Positions 42,899-50,465 of a stretch of DNA of 64,000 nucleotides are shown here, one piece after another. Under the pieces are notes generated by a model that saw only the letters and a program-made list of their open reading frames with translations, was not told the DNA's origin and did no database searches. Position numbers and translations under genes: made by a program. The stretch spans positions 310,001-374,000 of the forward strand of contig NZ_BAABCJ010000002.1 in the NCBI RefSeq assembly GCF_039538765.1, given 5' to 3'. Positions within the stretch are counted from its first letter, which is position 1; every line of letters starts with the position of its first letter. The stretch comes from Zhihengliuella alba. Lineage in GTDB: Bacteria; Actinomycetota; Actinomycetes; Actinomycetales; Micrococcaceae.

Positions 42899-43552
42899 AT
42901 GACCCACGATCCCCAGTCCCCGAACCCCGCCGGGCAGCCCGGCCAGCCGAACCGCCCCGACCAGCCGGCGCAGAACCCCTACGGTCAGAGCGCCGGCGGG
43001 CAGCCGGGCCAGCAGCCGGGCTCCAAGTTCGGCACCGACGCCTACGACCCGAACCAGTACGGCGGAACGGCCGCGGAGCCGAAGCAGTTCGGCCTGCTGA
43101 AGAAGGTCACGATCGCCTCGGCGGTCCTCTTCGTCATCTCGTTCATCGCCGGCCTGCCGGCCGCCACCGACACCGCCATGCTGCGCGAGCAGATGGAGGC
43201 CACCGGCGCCCCGGTCGACGAGTCGATGCTCCAGATGGCGCAGAACATGGCCATCGGCACCACGGTCGCCACCGCCGTCGTCGGCCTGGCGCTCTACGCG
43301 CTCGTCATCATCGGGCTCTACAAGCGCCAGAACTGGGCGCGCATCCTCGGCATCGTCTTCGCCATCCTGTCCGTCCTGGGCGGCGTGTGGAGCCTGTTCA
43401 ACTCCGGAGCGGTGATGGCCATGGGCGGCGTCGGCGTACTCTCCATCGTGCTCGGGGTGATCACCCTGATCGTGAACATCTACTGGCTGGTCCTGGCGTT
43501 CAACCCGCGCGTCGCCGAATACCTGCGCAAGCCGCGCCCGGCCGCCTTCTGA
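42899..43552 (+). CDS. Small membrane protein with Pro/Gln/Gly-rich N-terminus (paralogue 1)
   Basis: Function unknown. The first 60 residues are rich in Pro, Gln, Gly and Asn (repeated GQPGQ-type motifs) and likely disordered. Then come four transmembrane helices, with KQFGLLKKVTIASAVLFVIS leading the first, IIGLYKRQNWARILGIVFAI between the second and third, and NIYWLVLAFNPRVAEYLRKP at the end. The gene at 43813 encodes a paralogue with the same layout. The ATG at 42899 has GAGGAAGTAGAGAC upstream. It lies 36 bp after the FtsX-type permease and may share its transcript. Confidence 0.75.
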   Translation: MTHDPQSPNPAGQPGQPNRPDQPAQNPYGQSAGGQPGQQPGSKFGTDAYDPNQYGGTAAEPKQFGLLKKVTIASAVLFVISFIAGLPAATDTAMLREQMEATGAPVDESMLQMAQNMAIGTTVATAVVGLALYALVIIGLYKRQNWARILGIVFAILSVLGGVWSLFNSGAVMAMGGVGVLSIVLGVITLIVNIYWLVLAFNPRVAEYLRKPRPAAF

Positions 43553-43590
43553 TCCCGGCCGCCTTCTGATCCTGGCCGCCTTCTGATCCT
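43540..43590. repeat. 17-bp tandem repeat over a stop codon (3 copies)
   Basis: The unit GGCCGCCTTCTGATCCY occurs three times back to back at 43540, 43557 and 43574. The first copy contains the last codons and the TGA stop of the preceding membrane-protein gene. The unit length is not a multiple of three, so the extra copies bring TGA into other frames. Confidence 0.9.
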
Positions 43591-43681
43591 GGCCGGTTCA
43601 GCCGGCCGGTGGGAGCCGCCCCGCCCGGGAGGACCGCCCCGGGTCTCTCGGGCGGGCGCAGCGGACCGAGAATAAAGCACG

Positions 43682-43724
43682 GAGCCTGGGCTCCCGTCGA
43701 CACCGTCGGCGGGAGCCCAGGCTC
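43682..43724 (+). terminator. Hairpin after paralogue 1
   Basis: GAGCCTGGGCTCCCG (43682-43696) pairs exactly with CGGGAGCCCAGGCTC (43710-43724) around a 13-nt loop that itself contains TCGA/TCGG. It separates the two paralogous genes. Confidence 0.7.
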
Positions 43725-43812
43725 TATCCACAGATCCCCGGGACCAGTTGAGACGGCCCGGGGCCGACGGGAGGATCGAGACCACGACCACCCGATCGGA
43801 AGGAACCGCACC

Positions 43813-44436
43813 ATGGCCGAAGCCCACGAGACCTCCATGCCCCCGCAACCCGGGCAGGCCGAGCAGGCTGAGCAGGCTGAGGTGGCCGAGCAGTCCGAGC
43901 CGGCCGAGCAGTCCGAGCAGTCCGCAGGCTCTGCTGTCCGGGAGGGGCCCGGGGACGGCGCGACGGCCGAGCCCCACCAGTTCGTTCTCCTGAAGCGCAT
44001 CGCGATCCTGTCCGGAGCGCTCTACGCCGCCTCGCACCTCATCGGGCTCCCGGCGACCGTGTACACGGGGCTGGTCATGACCGGGGCCGATCCCTTCACG
44101 GCCCTCGCCCCCGCCCCGGACGTCCAGGCGATGGCCATCGCTGGTGCCGTCACGGGCCTGTTGGTGGTCCTCGCTGTGTACGTCGCGGTCGTCATCGGTC
44201 TCTTCCGACGGCGGAACTGGGCCCGTACCCTCGGCCTCGTCTGCGCCATCGCGTCGATCATCCTGACCGCCCAGGGATTGCTCAGCGTGCCGGCCGCCCC
44301 CGCGACGGACGGGCTGGGGAGCCTCACGCTCATCCTCGATCTCGTGGCGGTGCCCGTGAATGCGTACTGGGTGGTCCTGGCCCTCGGCCGACCGGTCTCC
44401 GGGCACCTGCACCGCCCGCGGTCGGCCCCGGCCTGA
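43813..44436 (+). CDS. Small membrane protein with Glu/Gln-rich N-terminus (paralogue 2)
   Basis: A 207-residue homologue of the preceding protein. It has the same order: a disordered N-terminus (here with EQAEQAEVAEQSEPAEQSEQ repeats), the helix leader HQFVLLKRIAILSGALYAAS, then VVIGLFRRRNWARTLGLVCA, and the closing NAYWVVLALGRPVSGHLHRP. The two diverge strongly in the N-terminal region but keep the membrane core. The ATG at 43813 follows GGAAGGAA. Function unknown. Tandem duplication followed by divergence is the simplest explanation. Confidence 0.75.
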   Translation: MAEAHETSMPPQPGQAEQAEQAEVAEQSEPAEQSEQSAGSAVREGPGDGATAEPHQFVLLKRIAILSGALYAASHLIGLPATVYTGLVMTGADPFTALAPAPDVQAMAIAGAVTGLLVVLAVYVAVVIGLFRRRNWARTLGLVCAIASIILTAQGLLSVPAAPATDGLGSLTLILDLVAVPVNAYWVVLALGRPVSGHLHRPRSAPA

Positions 44437-44569
44437 GCGCCGTGCATCGGCCGGAGCTGCTCGCGCGGACCGACGCGGCAAGTCCGGGGTCCGGGGGCCC
44501 GGCTCTGCTAACGTCGTCTGCCGAGGTGAGGTACTCTCCCGCCGACGACGAATTCTGTAGAAGGGCCCC

Positions 44570-46174
44570 ATGACCGACCTGACGACGTCGTACCCGCTCC
44601 TCACCCTGGTTCCGCCGGTGCTGGCGCTGGCCCTGGTCATCCTCACCAAGCGCGTCCTGATCAGTCTGGGCGCGGGCGTCCTGTCGGCGGCGCTGCTGAT
44701 CCACGACCTCGACCCGGTCGCCGCGCTGGTGGCGGTGTGGCAGTCCTTCGCGGCGATCTTCTGGGCCGACGGCGAGCTCAACACCTGGTCCGTCTTCATC
44801 CTGGCGTTCCTGCTGCTGCTGGGCGTCCTCGCGGCCTTCATCCTCATGTCCGGCGGAACGACGGCGTTCGCCGCCTGGGCGCTGCGGCGGATCCGCCGCC
44901 GCCCCGGATCGATGATCCTGCCCGCCGTGCTCGGCATCGTCATCTTCATCGACGACTACTTCAACGCCCTGGCCGTCGGCCAGATCTCGCGGCCCGTCAC
45001 GGACCAGCACCGGGTCTCGCGCGCGAAGCTGGCCTACATCGTCGACTCGACCTCGGCGCCCGTCTCGGTGCTCTCGCCGTTCTCCAGCTGGGGCGCCTAC
45101 ATCATGGGCCTCCTGGCGCCGATCGTCGCCGCCTCGGCCGTGTCGGTCAGCGGCGTCCAGGCGTTCCTCGGCGCTGCGGTGGCGAACTACTACGCCATCG
45201 CGGCCGTGCTGCTGGTCTGGCTCGTGATCATCTTCCGGATCGACCTCGGTGCCATGCGGAGGGAGGAGCGCCGCGCGCTCGTCGACGGCCATCCCTTCAA
45301 CCCGGAGGAGACCGTCCCCGGCCAGCTCTCGGACGATCTGCCGGTGCAGGACCCGGGAACGCGCCGGGCGCTCATCGTCCCGTTCGTCCTGCTCGTGGTC
45401 GGCGTCCTCTCGGGGATCGTCTGGACCGGGCACACCGCCACCGGGTCCTGGGACCCGATCGACATCCTCGCCTCGACCGACGCCAGCGCGGCCCTCGTCA
45501 TCGGCGGCGTCGTCGGCCTCGCCTCCGCCGTGTACTACTACGTGAGGAACACGCGCGGCCACCGGGACTTCACGGCCTCGACCTTCGGCCGCGGCTGGAC
45601 CGAGGGCGCCAAATCGATGCTCCCGGCGATCGGCATCCTCCTGCCGGCGTGGATGCTGGGCGATCTCTTCGGTCAGCTCGGAACCGGCGACTACCTGGGA
45701 CAGCTCGTCGAGGCCGCGGACATCTCCGTGGGCTGGCTGGCGCCGGTCGTCTTCCTCACCGCGGCCGGCATGGCCTTCGCCACCGGCACGTCGTGGGGAT
45801 CGTTCGGACTGCTCCTGCCGATCGCGGGCGGCATCGTCAACGGCATGGACGAGCCGACGCTGCTGCTGCCGGTCCTCGGGGCCGTCCTCGCCGGCTCCGT
45901 CGCCGGCGACCACGCATCCCCCATCTCGGACACCACGATCCTCTCCGCGACCGGGTCCAGCTGCAACGTCATCACGCACGTCCTCACGCAGCTGCCCTAC
46001 GTCCTCAGCTCCGTGGCCTGCGCGACACTGGGCTATGTCGCTCTCGCGATCACGAGCAGCACCGCGGTGGGACTGGTCGTCGTCGCGGTGGCGCTGGTCG
46101 CCTTCGTGCTGATCGTGCGCAGCGTGTCGAAGCCGCTGCCCGAGACGCAGGCCGAGGCTGCCCCCGCCCCCTGA
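44570..46174 (+). CDS. NhaC family Na+/H+ antiporter
   Basis: A 534-residue membrane protein with about twelve helices. The NhaC-family features are GIVIFIDDYFNALAVGQISR with its acidic pair near residue 130, AYIVDSTSAPVSVLSPFSSW near 155, and the mirrored ATGTSWGSFGLLLPIAGGIV and GDHASPISDTTILSATGSSC in the second half. Family members exchange protons with sodium, or with organic acids or amino acids such as malate/lactate and tyrosine. ATG at 44570 with AGAAGGG upstream. It ends before a bidirectional hairpin. Confidence 0.88.
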   Translation: MTDLTTSYPLLTLVPPVLALALVILTKRVLISLGAGVLSAALLIHDLDPVAALVAVWQSFAAIFWADGELNTWSVFILAFLLLLGVLAAFILMSGGTTAFAAWALRRIRRRPGSMILPAVLGIVIFIDDYFNALAVGQISRPVTDQHRVSRAKLAYIVDSTSAPVSVLSPFSSWGAYIMGLLAPIVAASAVSVSGVQAFLGAAVANYYAIAAVLLVWLVIIFRIDLGAMRREERRALVDGHPFNPEETVPGQLSDDLPVQDPGTRRALIVPFVLLVVGVLSGIVWTGHTATGSWDPIDILASTDASAALVIGGVVGLASAVYYYVRNTRGHRDFTASTFGRGWTEGAKSMLPAIGILLPAWMLGDLFGQLGTGDYLGQLVEAADISVGWLAPVVFLTAAGMAFATGTSWGSFGLLLPIAGGIVNGMDEPTLLLPVLGAVLAGSVAGDHASPISDTTILSATGSSCNVITHVLTQLPYVLSSVACATLGYVALAITSSTAVGLVVVAVALVAFVLIVRSVSKPLPETQAEAAPAP

Positions 46175-46206
46175 CTGGCCCACCTGACCGCTGCCCGCTG
46201 ATCGGC

Positions 46207-46248
46207 GCCCGCCGACCTGTGCCCGCCGACCCGTGCCCGCCGACCCGT
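46207..46248. repeat. 14-bp tandem repeat (3 copies)
   Basis: GCCCGCCGACCYGT occurs three times in a row between the antiporter gene and folD. The copies are at 46207, 46221 and 46235. A degenerate fourth copy follows. Confidence 0.85.
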
Positions 46249-46315
46249 GTCCGCTGGCACGGCTCTCCGGGCCAGCGTCCGTGGGGCGGGAGCCGCCGGC
46301 GGTAGCGCACCCGGA

Positions 46316-46363
46316 ACGACGACGTCCCCGCACCCACCAGCGTGGGTGCGGGGACGTCGTCGT
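46316..46363. terminator. Bidirectional hairpin between antiporter gene and folD
   Basis: Two 21-nt arms (46316-46336 and 46343-46363) are perfectly complementary around a 6-nt loop CCAGCG. The hairpin lies between convergent genes (44570-46174 plus, 46387-47286 minus) and can serve both strands. Confidence 0.8.
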
Positions 46364-46386
46364 ACTGCGGAGTCCGGCTCCTGCCG

Positions 46387-47286
46387 TCAGCCGTCCTGGG
46401 TAGCCAGTCCGGCCTGGCGCTCGGCCGCCTCGACCACGTTCGTCATGAGCAGCGCGACCGTCATGGGGCCGACACCGCCCGGGTTGGGCGAGAGGAATCC
46501 GGCGACCTCGGCCACGTCCGGGTGGACGTCGCCGTAGACCTTCTGCTTGCCGGTCTCCGGGTCCTCCTCGCGGGTCACACCCACGTCGAGCACAGCCGCT
46601 CCGGGCTTCACGTCCTCCGCGCGGACCAGGTGCTTCACGCCCGCCGCGGCGACGATGACGTCTGCCTGGCGCAGGTGGTAGCCCATGTCCTCGGTGCCGG
46701 TGTGCGTGAGCGTGACGGTCGCGTTGATCTGGCGGCGCGTGAGCAGCAGGCCCATCGAGCGGCCGATGGTGACGCCGCGGCCGACGACGACGACGTGCTT
46801 GCCCTTCAGCTCGTAGTCGTGGCGCAGCAGCAGCTCGATCACACCGCGCGGGGTGCACGGCAGGGGCGTCTCGATGGGCCCGTTCACGTTCAGGACCAAA
46901 CGACCGAGGTTGATCGGGTGCAGGCCGTCGGCGTCCTTCGCGGGGTCGATCCGCTCGAGGATCCGGTCCGTGTCCAGGTGCTTCGGCAGCGGCAGCTGCA
47001 CGATGTACCCGTGGCACTCGGGATCCGCGTTGAGCTGGTCGATCAGCGCCTCGACCTGCTCCTGGGTGGAGTCGGCCGGCAGCTCGTGCTGGATCGAGTT
47101 CATCCCGATCGCCTGGGACTGCTTGTGCTTCATCCCCACATACAGCTGCGAGCCCGGATCGGCGCCGACGAGCACGGTGGCGATCCCGGGCGTCACGCCC
47201 TTGGCCTTGAGCGCGGCGACCCGCTCGGTCAGCTCGGCCTTGATGGCGGCCGCAGTCGCCTTGCCGTCGAGGGTCTGTGCGGTCAT
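46387..47286 (-). CDS. folD: Methylenetetrahydrofolate dehydrogenase / cyclohydrolase
   Basis: Bifunctional folate enzyme that oxidises 5,10-methylene-THF and hydrolyses methenyl-THF to 10-formyl-THF. The 299 residues have YVGMKHKQSQAIGM with the catalytic Lys near residue 50, the substrate motif VQLPLPKHLD, DADGLHPINLG, and the NADP-binding VVVGRGVTIGRSMG. The C-terminal SPNPGGVGPMT motif is complete. I place the start at ATG 47286; ATG 47307 in the same frame overlaps the glyA stop by 7 bp. It follows glyA in the operon behind the ZTP riboswitch. Confidence 0.95.
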   Translation of the reverse strand: MTAQTLDGKATAAAIKAELTERVAALKAKGVTPGIATVLVGADPGSQLYVGMKHKQSQAIGMNSIQHELPADSTQEQVEALIDQLNADPECHGYIVQLPLPKHLDTDRILERIDPAKDADGLHPINLGRLVLNVNGPIETPLPCTPRGVIELLLRHDYELKGKHVVVVGRGVTIGRSMGLLLTRRQINATVTLTHTGTEDMGYHLRQADVIVAAAGVKHLVRAEDVKPGAAVLDVGVTREEDPETGKQKVYGDVHPDVAEVAGFLSPNPGGVGPMTVALLMTNVVEAAERQAGLATQDG

Positions 47287-47300
47287 CGCGCCGGCCCCGC

Positions 47301-48590
47301 TTACCATTCCTCGTGCCCCGGGTAGAGCGGGAACGCGGTCGCCAGCGCGTCGACGCGGGCCTTCAGGGCGCCCTTGTCCGTGGCCTGCCCCTCGATGAGC
47401 GCGGTGGCGATGATGTCGGCGACCTCGGAGAACTGCTCGGCACCGAAGCCACGGGTGGCGAGGGCCGGTGTGCCGATGCGCAGACCGGAGGTCACCATCG
47501 GCGGGCGCGGGTCGAATGGCACAGCGTTGCGGTTCACGGTGATGCCGATCTCGTGGAGCAGGTCCTCGGCCTGCTGGCCGTCCAGCTCGGAGTTGCGCAG
47601 GTCCACCAGCGCCAGGTGCACGTCGGTGCCGCCCGTCAGGACGGAGACGCCGGCCGCGGCGACGTCGTCCTGGGTCAGTCGCTCGGCCAGGATCCGGGCA
47701 CCCTCGAGGGTGCGGGCCTGACGCTCGGCGAACTCCTCCGAGGCGGCGATCTTGAAGGCCACGGCCTTCGCGGCGACAGCGTGCATCAGCGGCCCGCCCT
47801 GCTGGCCCGGGAAGACGTTGGTGTTGATCTTCTTGTAGAGCTCGAGGTCGTTGGTCAGGATCAGGCCGGAGCGTGGCCCGGCGAGCGTCTTGTGCACCGT
47901 GGAGGAGACGACGTCGGCGTGCTCGACCGGGTTCGGGTGCAGGCCGGCGGCGACGAGGCCCGCGAAGTGCGCCATGTCGACCCAGAGCTTGGCGCCGACC
48001 TCGTCGGCGATGGCACGGAACTTCGCGAAGTCCAGCTGGCGGGGGTACGCGGACCAGCCGGCGATGATGACGTCCGGCTTCTCGGCGATGGCCTGCTCGC
48101 GCAGCTTGTCCATGTCCACCGTGAAGGTCTCCGGGTCCACCTCGTAGGCGGCGACCTCGTAGAGCTTGCCGGAGAAGTTGAGCTTCATGCCGTGGGTCAG
48201 GTGGCCGCCGTGGGCCAGCGAGAGGCCGAGGATCTTGTCGCCCGGGTTGATCAGGGCCGCGAGGACGGCTGCGTTGGCGGATGCACCCGAGTGCGGCTGG
48301 ACGTTGGCGTACTTGGCGCCGAACAGCTCCTTGGCCCGGTCCCGGGCGAGATTCTCGGCGACGTCGACGTGCTCGCAGCCGCCGTAGTACCGGCGGCCCG
48401 GGTAGCCCTCGGCGTACTTGTTCGTCAGGACCGAGCCCTGGGCCTCGAGGACGGCGCGCGGGGCGAAGTTCTCCGAGGCGATCATCTCGAGGGTGTCGCG
48501 CTGGCGGCCCAGCTCCTTCTCCAGGACCTCGGCGATCTCCGGGTCGAGTTCGGCCAGCGGGCGGTTGGTCACGGTCGAGTCAGTGCTCAA
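47301..48590 (-). CDS. glyA: Serine hydroxymethyltransferase
   Basis: PLP enzyme that converts serine and THF to glycine and 5,10-methylene-THF, 429 residues. The PLP-binding lysine motif is VSSTVHKTLAGPRSG near residue 225. EMIASENFAP near the N-terminus, YAEGYPGRRYYGGCEHVD, and HAVAAKAVAFKIA are further family features. The start is a TTG at 48590 with AGGAG 6 nt upstream. folD follows directly. Expression is likely controlled by the upstream ZTP-sensing leader. Confidence 0.96.
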   Translation of the reverse strand: MSTDSTVTNRPLAELDPEIAEVLEKELGRQRDTLEMIASENFAPRAVLEAQGSVLTNKYAEGYPGRRYYGGCEHVDVAENLARDRAKELFGAKYANVQPHSGASANAAVLAALINPGDKILGLSLAHGGHLTHGMKLNFSGKLYEVAAYEVDPETFTVDMDKLREQAIAEKPDVIIAGWSAYPRQLDFAKFRAIADEVGAKLWVDMAHFAGLVAAGLHPNPVEHADVVSSTVHKTLAGPRSGLILTNDLELYKKINTNVFPGQQGGPLMHAVAAKAVAFKIAASEEFAERQARTLEGARILAERLTQDDVAAAGVSVLTGGTDVHLALVDLRNSELDGQQAEDLLHEIGITVNRNAVPFDPRPPMVTSGLRIGTPALATRGFGAEQFSEVADIIATALIEGQATDKGALKARVDALATAFPLYPGHEEW

Positions 48591-48678
48591 TCTGTGCTCC
48601 TAGGTGATTCGGAATCGGGCAAGTAGGTGCGGCTGTGGAGGTCAGACAGGGATCGACGCCGATCCCCCTACCAACCCT

Positions 48679-48760
48679 GGGCCCAGGCGCGCGGTCCACG
48701 GTCAAGAAAGAATGCCGCTCCCCGGTGGTGCTCCACCTCACGCCAGTCGCGACGTCCCAA
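48679..48760 (-). ncRNA. ZTP (pfl) riboswitch upstream of glyA-folD
   Basis: On the minus strand the leader has the conserved core of the pfl motif: CGACTGGCG (48749-48741), a short GGTGG/CCACC hairpin, CCGGGGAGC, and downstream the conserved 3' element GCGCCTGGGC (48690-48681). ZTP/ZMP accumulate when 10-formyl-THF is short and purine synthesis stalls, so induction of glyA and folD makes biological sense. A likely -10 box TAGAGT (48765-48760) starts the transcript just at the motif. Between riboswitch and glyA is a small hairpin GGGATCG-N4-CGATCCC (48666-48649) that may belong to the expression platform. Confidence 0.88.
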
Positions 48761-48765
48761 CTCTA
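48760..48765 (-). promoter_or_regulatory. -10 box of the glyA-folD transcript
   Basis: TAGAGT on the minus strand would place the transcription start about 7 nt on, at the first bases of the riboswitch. The -35 region is poor. Confidence 0.45.
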
Positions 48766-48872
48766 CCGAACGGCACCCGCCGCCGTCTCGCCCCGGACGT
48801 GCGCCTGCGTCATACTCCGCGGGCGCGCCGTGCACGGCCGCGGAGCCTTCGGAGCGGTGCCCCCGTGCGGGC

Positions 48873-48878
48873 TAACCT
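48873..48878 (+). promoter_or_regulatory. Leaderless -10 box of purU
   Basis: TAACCT ends 6 nt before the GTG at 48885. Confidence 0.55.
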
Positions 48879-48884
48879 AGTGCG

Positions 48885-49745
48885 GTGAGCTCGAACCCGA
48901 ACCCCCACCAGTACATCGTCACCCTCTCCTGCGCCGACCGCCCGGGCATCGTCCACGCGGTCTCGGGCGCGCTGATGGAGACCGGCTGCAATATCGCCGA
49001 GTCGCAGCAGTACGGATCCCCGGAGACCGGCACGTTCTTCATGCGCGTGCAGGTGACGACGACGGCGGGGCAGGCCGCGGTGGAGGCCGCCCTGGCGCCC
49101 GTGGCCGACGCGTTCGAGATGGAGCTGGACGTCTTCGACTCGGCCCGGCCGGCGCGGACGCTGATCATATGCTCCAAGGCGGGCCACGCGCTCAACGACC
49201 TGCTGTTCCAGCAGCGGGCCGGGACGCTGCCGATCGAGGTCCCGCTGATCGTCTCCAACCACCAGGACCTGCGCCCGCTCGCGGAGTTCTACGGCGTGCC
49301 GTTCGTGCACCTGCCGGTCACGGCAGCGACCAAGGACGAGGCCGAGCAGCGGCTGCTGGCGCTGGTGGCCGAGCACCGGATCGACCTGGTGGTACTGGCG
49401 CGCTACATGCAGATCCTCTCCGACGACCTCTGCCGCCAGCTCTCCGGGCGCGCCATCAACATCCACCACTCGTTCCTGCCGTCCTTCAAGGGCGCCAGGC
49501 CGTACCACCAGGCGCATGCGCGCGGCGTGAAGCTGATCGGCGCGACCGCCCACTACGTGACCGCGGACCTGGACGAGGGCCCGATCATCGAGCAGGAGGT
49601 CATCCGCGTGAACCACGCGCGGACGCCGGAGCAGTTCGTGTCGATCGGCCGCGACGTGGAGGGCCGCACTCTGGCCCAGGCCGTGCAGTGGCACGCGGAG
49701 CACCGGGTGCTGCTCGACGGCTCGCGGACCGTCGTCTTCAACTAG
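48885..49745 (+). CDS. purU: Formyltetrahydrofolate deformylase
   Basis: Hydrolyses 10-formyl-THF to formate and THF, balancing one-carbon pools. The 286 residues have an N-terminal ACT domain (IVTLSCADRPGIVHAVSGAL) and a C-terminal formyltransferase domain with the catalytic segments INIHHSFLPSFKGARPYHQA and LIGATAHYVTADLDEGPIIE (Asn, His and Asp of the triad). The GTG at 48885 is probably leaderless. It is divergent from the glyA-folD operon, so genes making and removing 10-formyl-THF share one intergenic region. Confidence 0.95.
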   Translation: MSSNPNPHQYIVTLSCADRPGIVHAVSGALMETGCNIAESQQYGSPETGTFFMRVQVTTTAGQAAVEAALAPVADAFEMELDVFDSARPARTLIICSKAGHALNDLLFQQRAGTLPIEVPLIVSNHQDLRPLAEFYGVPFVHLPVTAATKDEAEQRLLALVAEHRIDLVVLARYMQILSDDLCRQLSGRAINIHHSFLPSFKGARPYHQAHARGVKLIGATAHYVTADLDEGPIIEQEVIRVNHARTPEQFVSIGRDVEGRTLAQAVQWHAEHRVLLDGSRTVVFN

Positions 49746-50256
49746 CCGCGGCCGACGGCGCCGGGCTCGCTCCGGCCGCCCCGGGCCGCTGGCCCAGCCG
49801 GACCACGGCGAAGGCCACCAGTGCCGCCGCGCTGATCCCGTAGAGCACGGCGGCCCAGGGCGCATGGTCGCCACCTGAGGTGCCGAAGGTGTCCGCGACC
49901 GCCATACCGGCCCCGAAGGACGCGACCCAGTGCGCCGGCCCGGCGAGCGCGATCAGCAGCAGGTCGAGGATCACGGCTCGGCGGACGCCGGAGTCGGGCC
50001 TGCGCGCACCCCAGAGGACTGCGGCTGCCGCGATCCAGACGAGCACCGCCCAGGCGACGACGAGGGGCGCGTTCATCGACTCGTCCGCCCGCTCGACCCC
50101 GGCGTAGATCTCGCCTAGACCGGCGCCGGGTACCGCGGCCGAGGGATTCCACACGAGGGTCTGCAAGGCCCCGACGACGGCGTACGCGGTCACCACGAGC
50201 AGTCCGAGACCGGCGGCGAGCGCGGCGCCCCGACGTCGTTCCGGTGCTCTCCCCAT
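49738..50256 (-). CDS. Small membrane protein, unknown function
   Basis: A 172-residue protein with four predicted transmembrane helices (near 12-33, 60-80, 90-112 and 128-150) and a Gly/Ala/Ser/Pro-rich C-terminal tail. No family is recognised. The ATG at 50256 has GGGGGAGA about 7 nt upstream. Its stop overlaps the end of the convergent purU gene by 8 bp. The first loop (EIYAGVERADESMNAPLVV) is acidic and probably outside. Confidence 0.65.
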   Translation of the reverse strand: MGRAPERRRGAALAAGLGLLVVTAYAVVGALQTLVWNPSAAVPGAGLGEIYAGVERADESMNAPLVVAWAVLVWIAAAAVLWGARRPDSGVRRAVILDLLLIALAGPAHWVASFGAGMAVADTFGTSGGDHAPWAAVLYGISAAALVAFAVVRLGQRPGAAGASPAPSAAAS

Positions 50257-50465
50257 GCCGCTCTCCCCCGTCTCGACGCGCGTTCCCTGCTGTCCGGCCA
50301 GCATCTCACGCGATCGTCCCTCCCGTCGGACGGGAGAGTCCCGCGACGTGCCAGAAGAGCACCACTGGCTCCGCCAGATGCGGGCTGAGCACGGGTCCGG
50401 ACCGGTGAACAGTGCTGGAGCCGCACCTCGCGGCGCCAGTGGGGGGCCGGAGCAGCCACTCGCGG

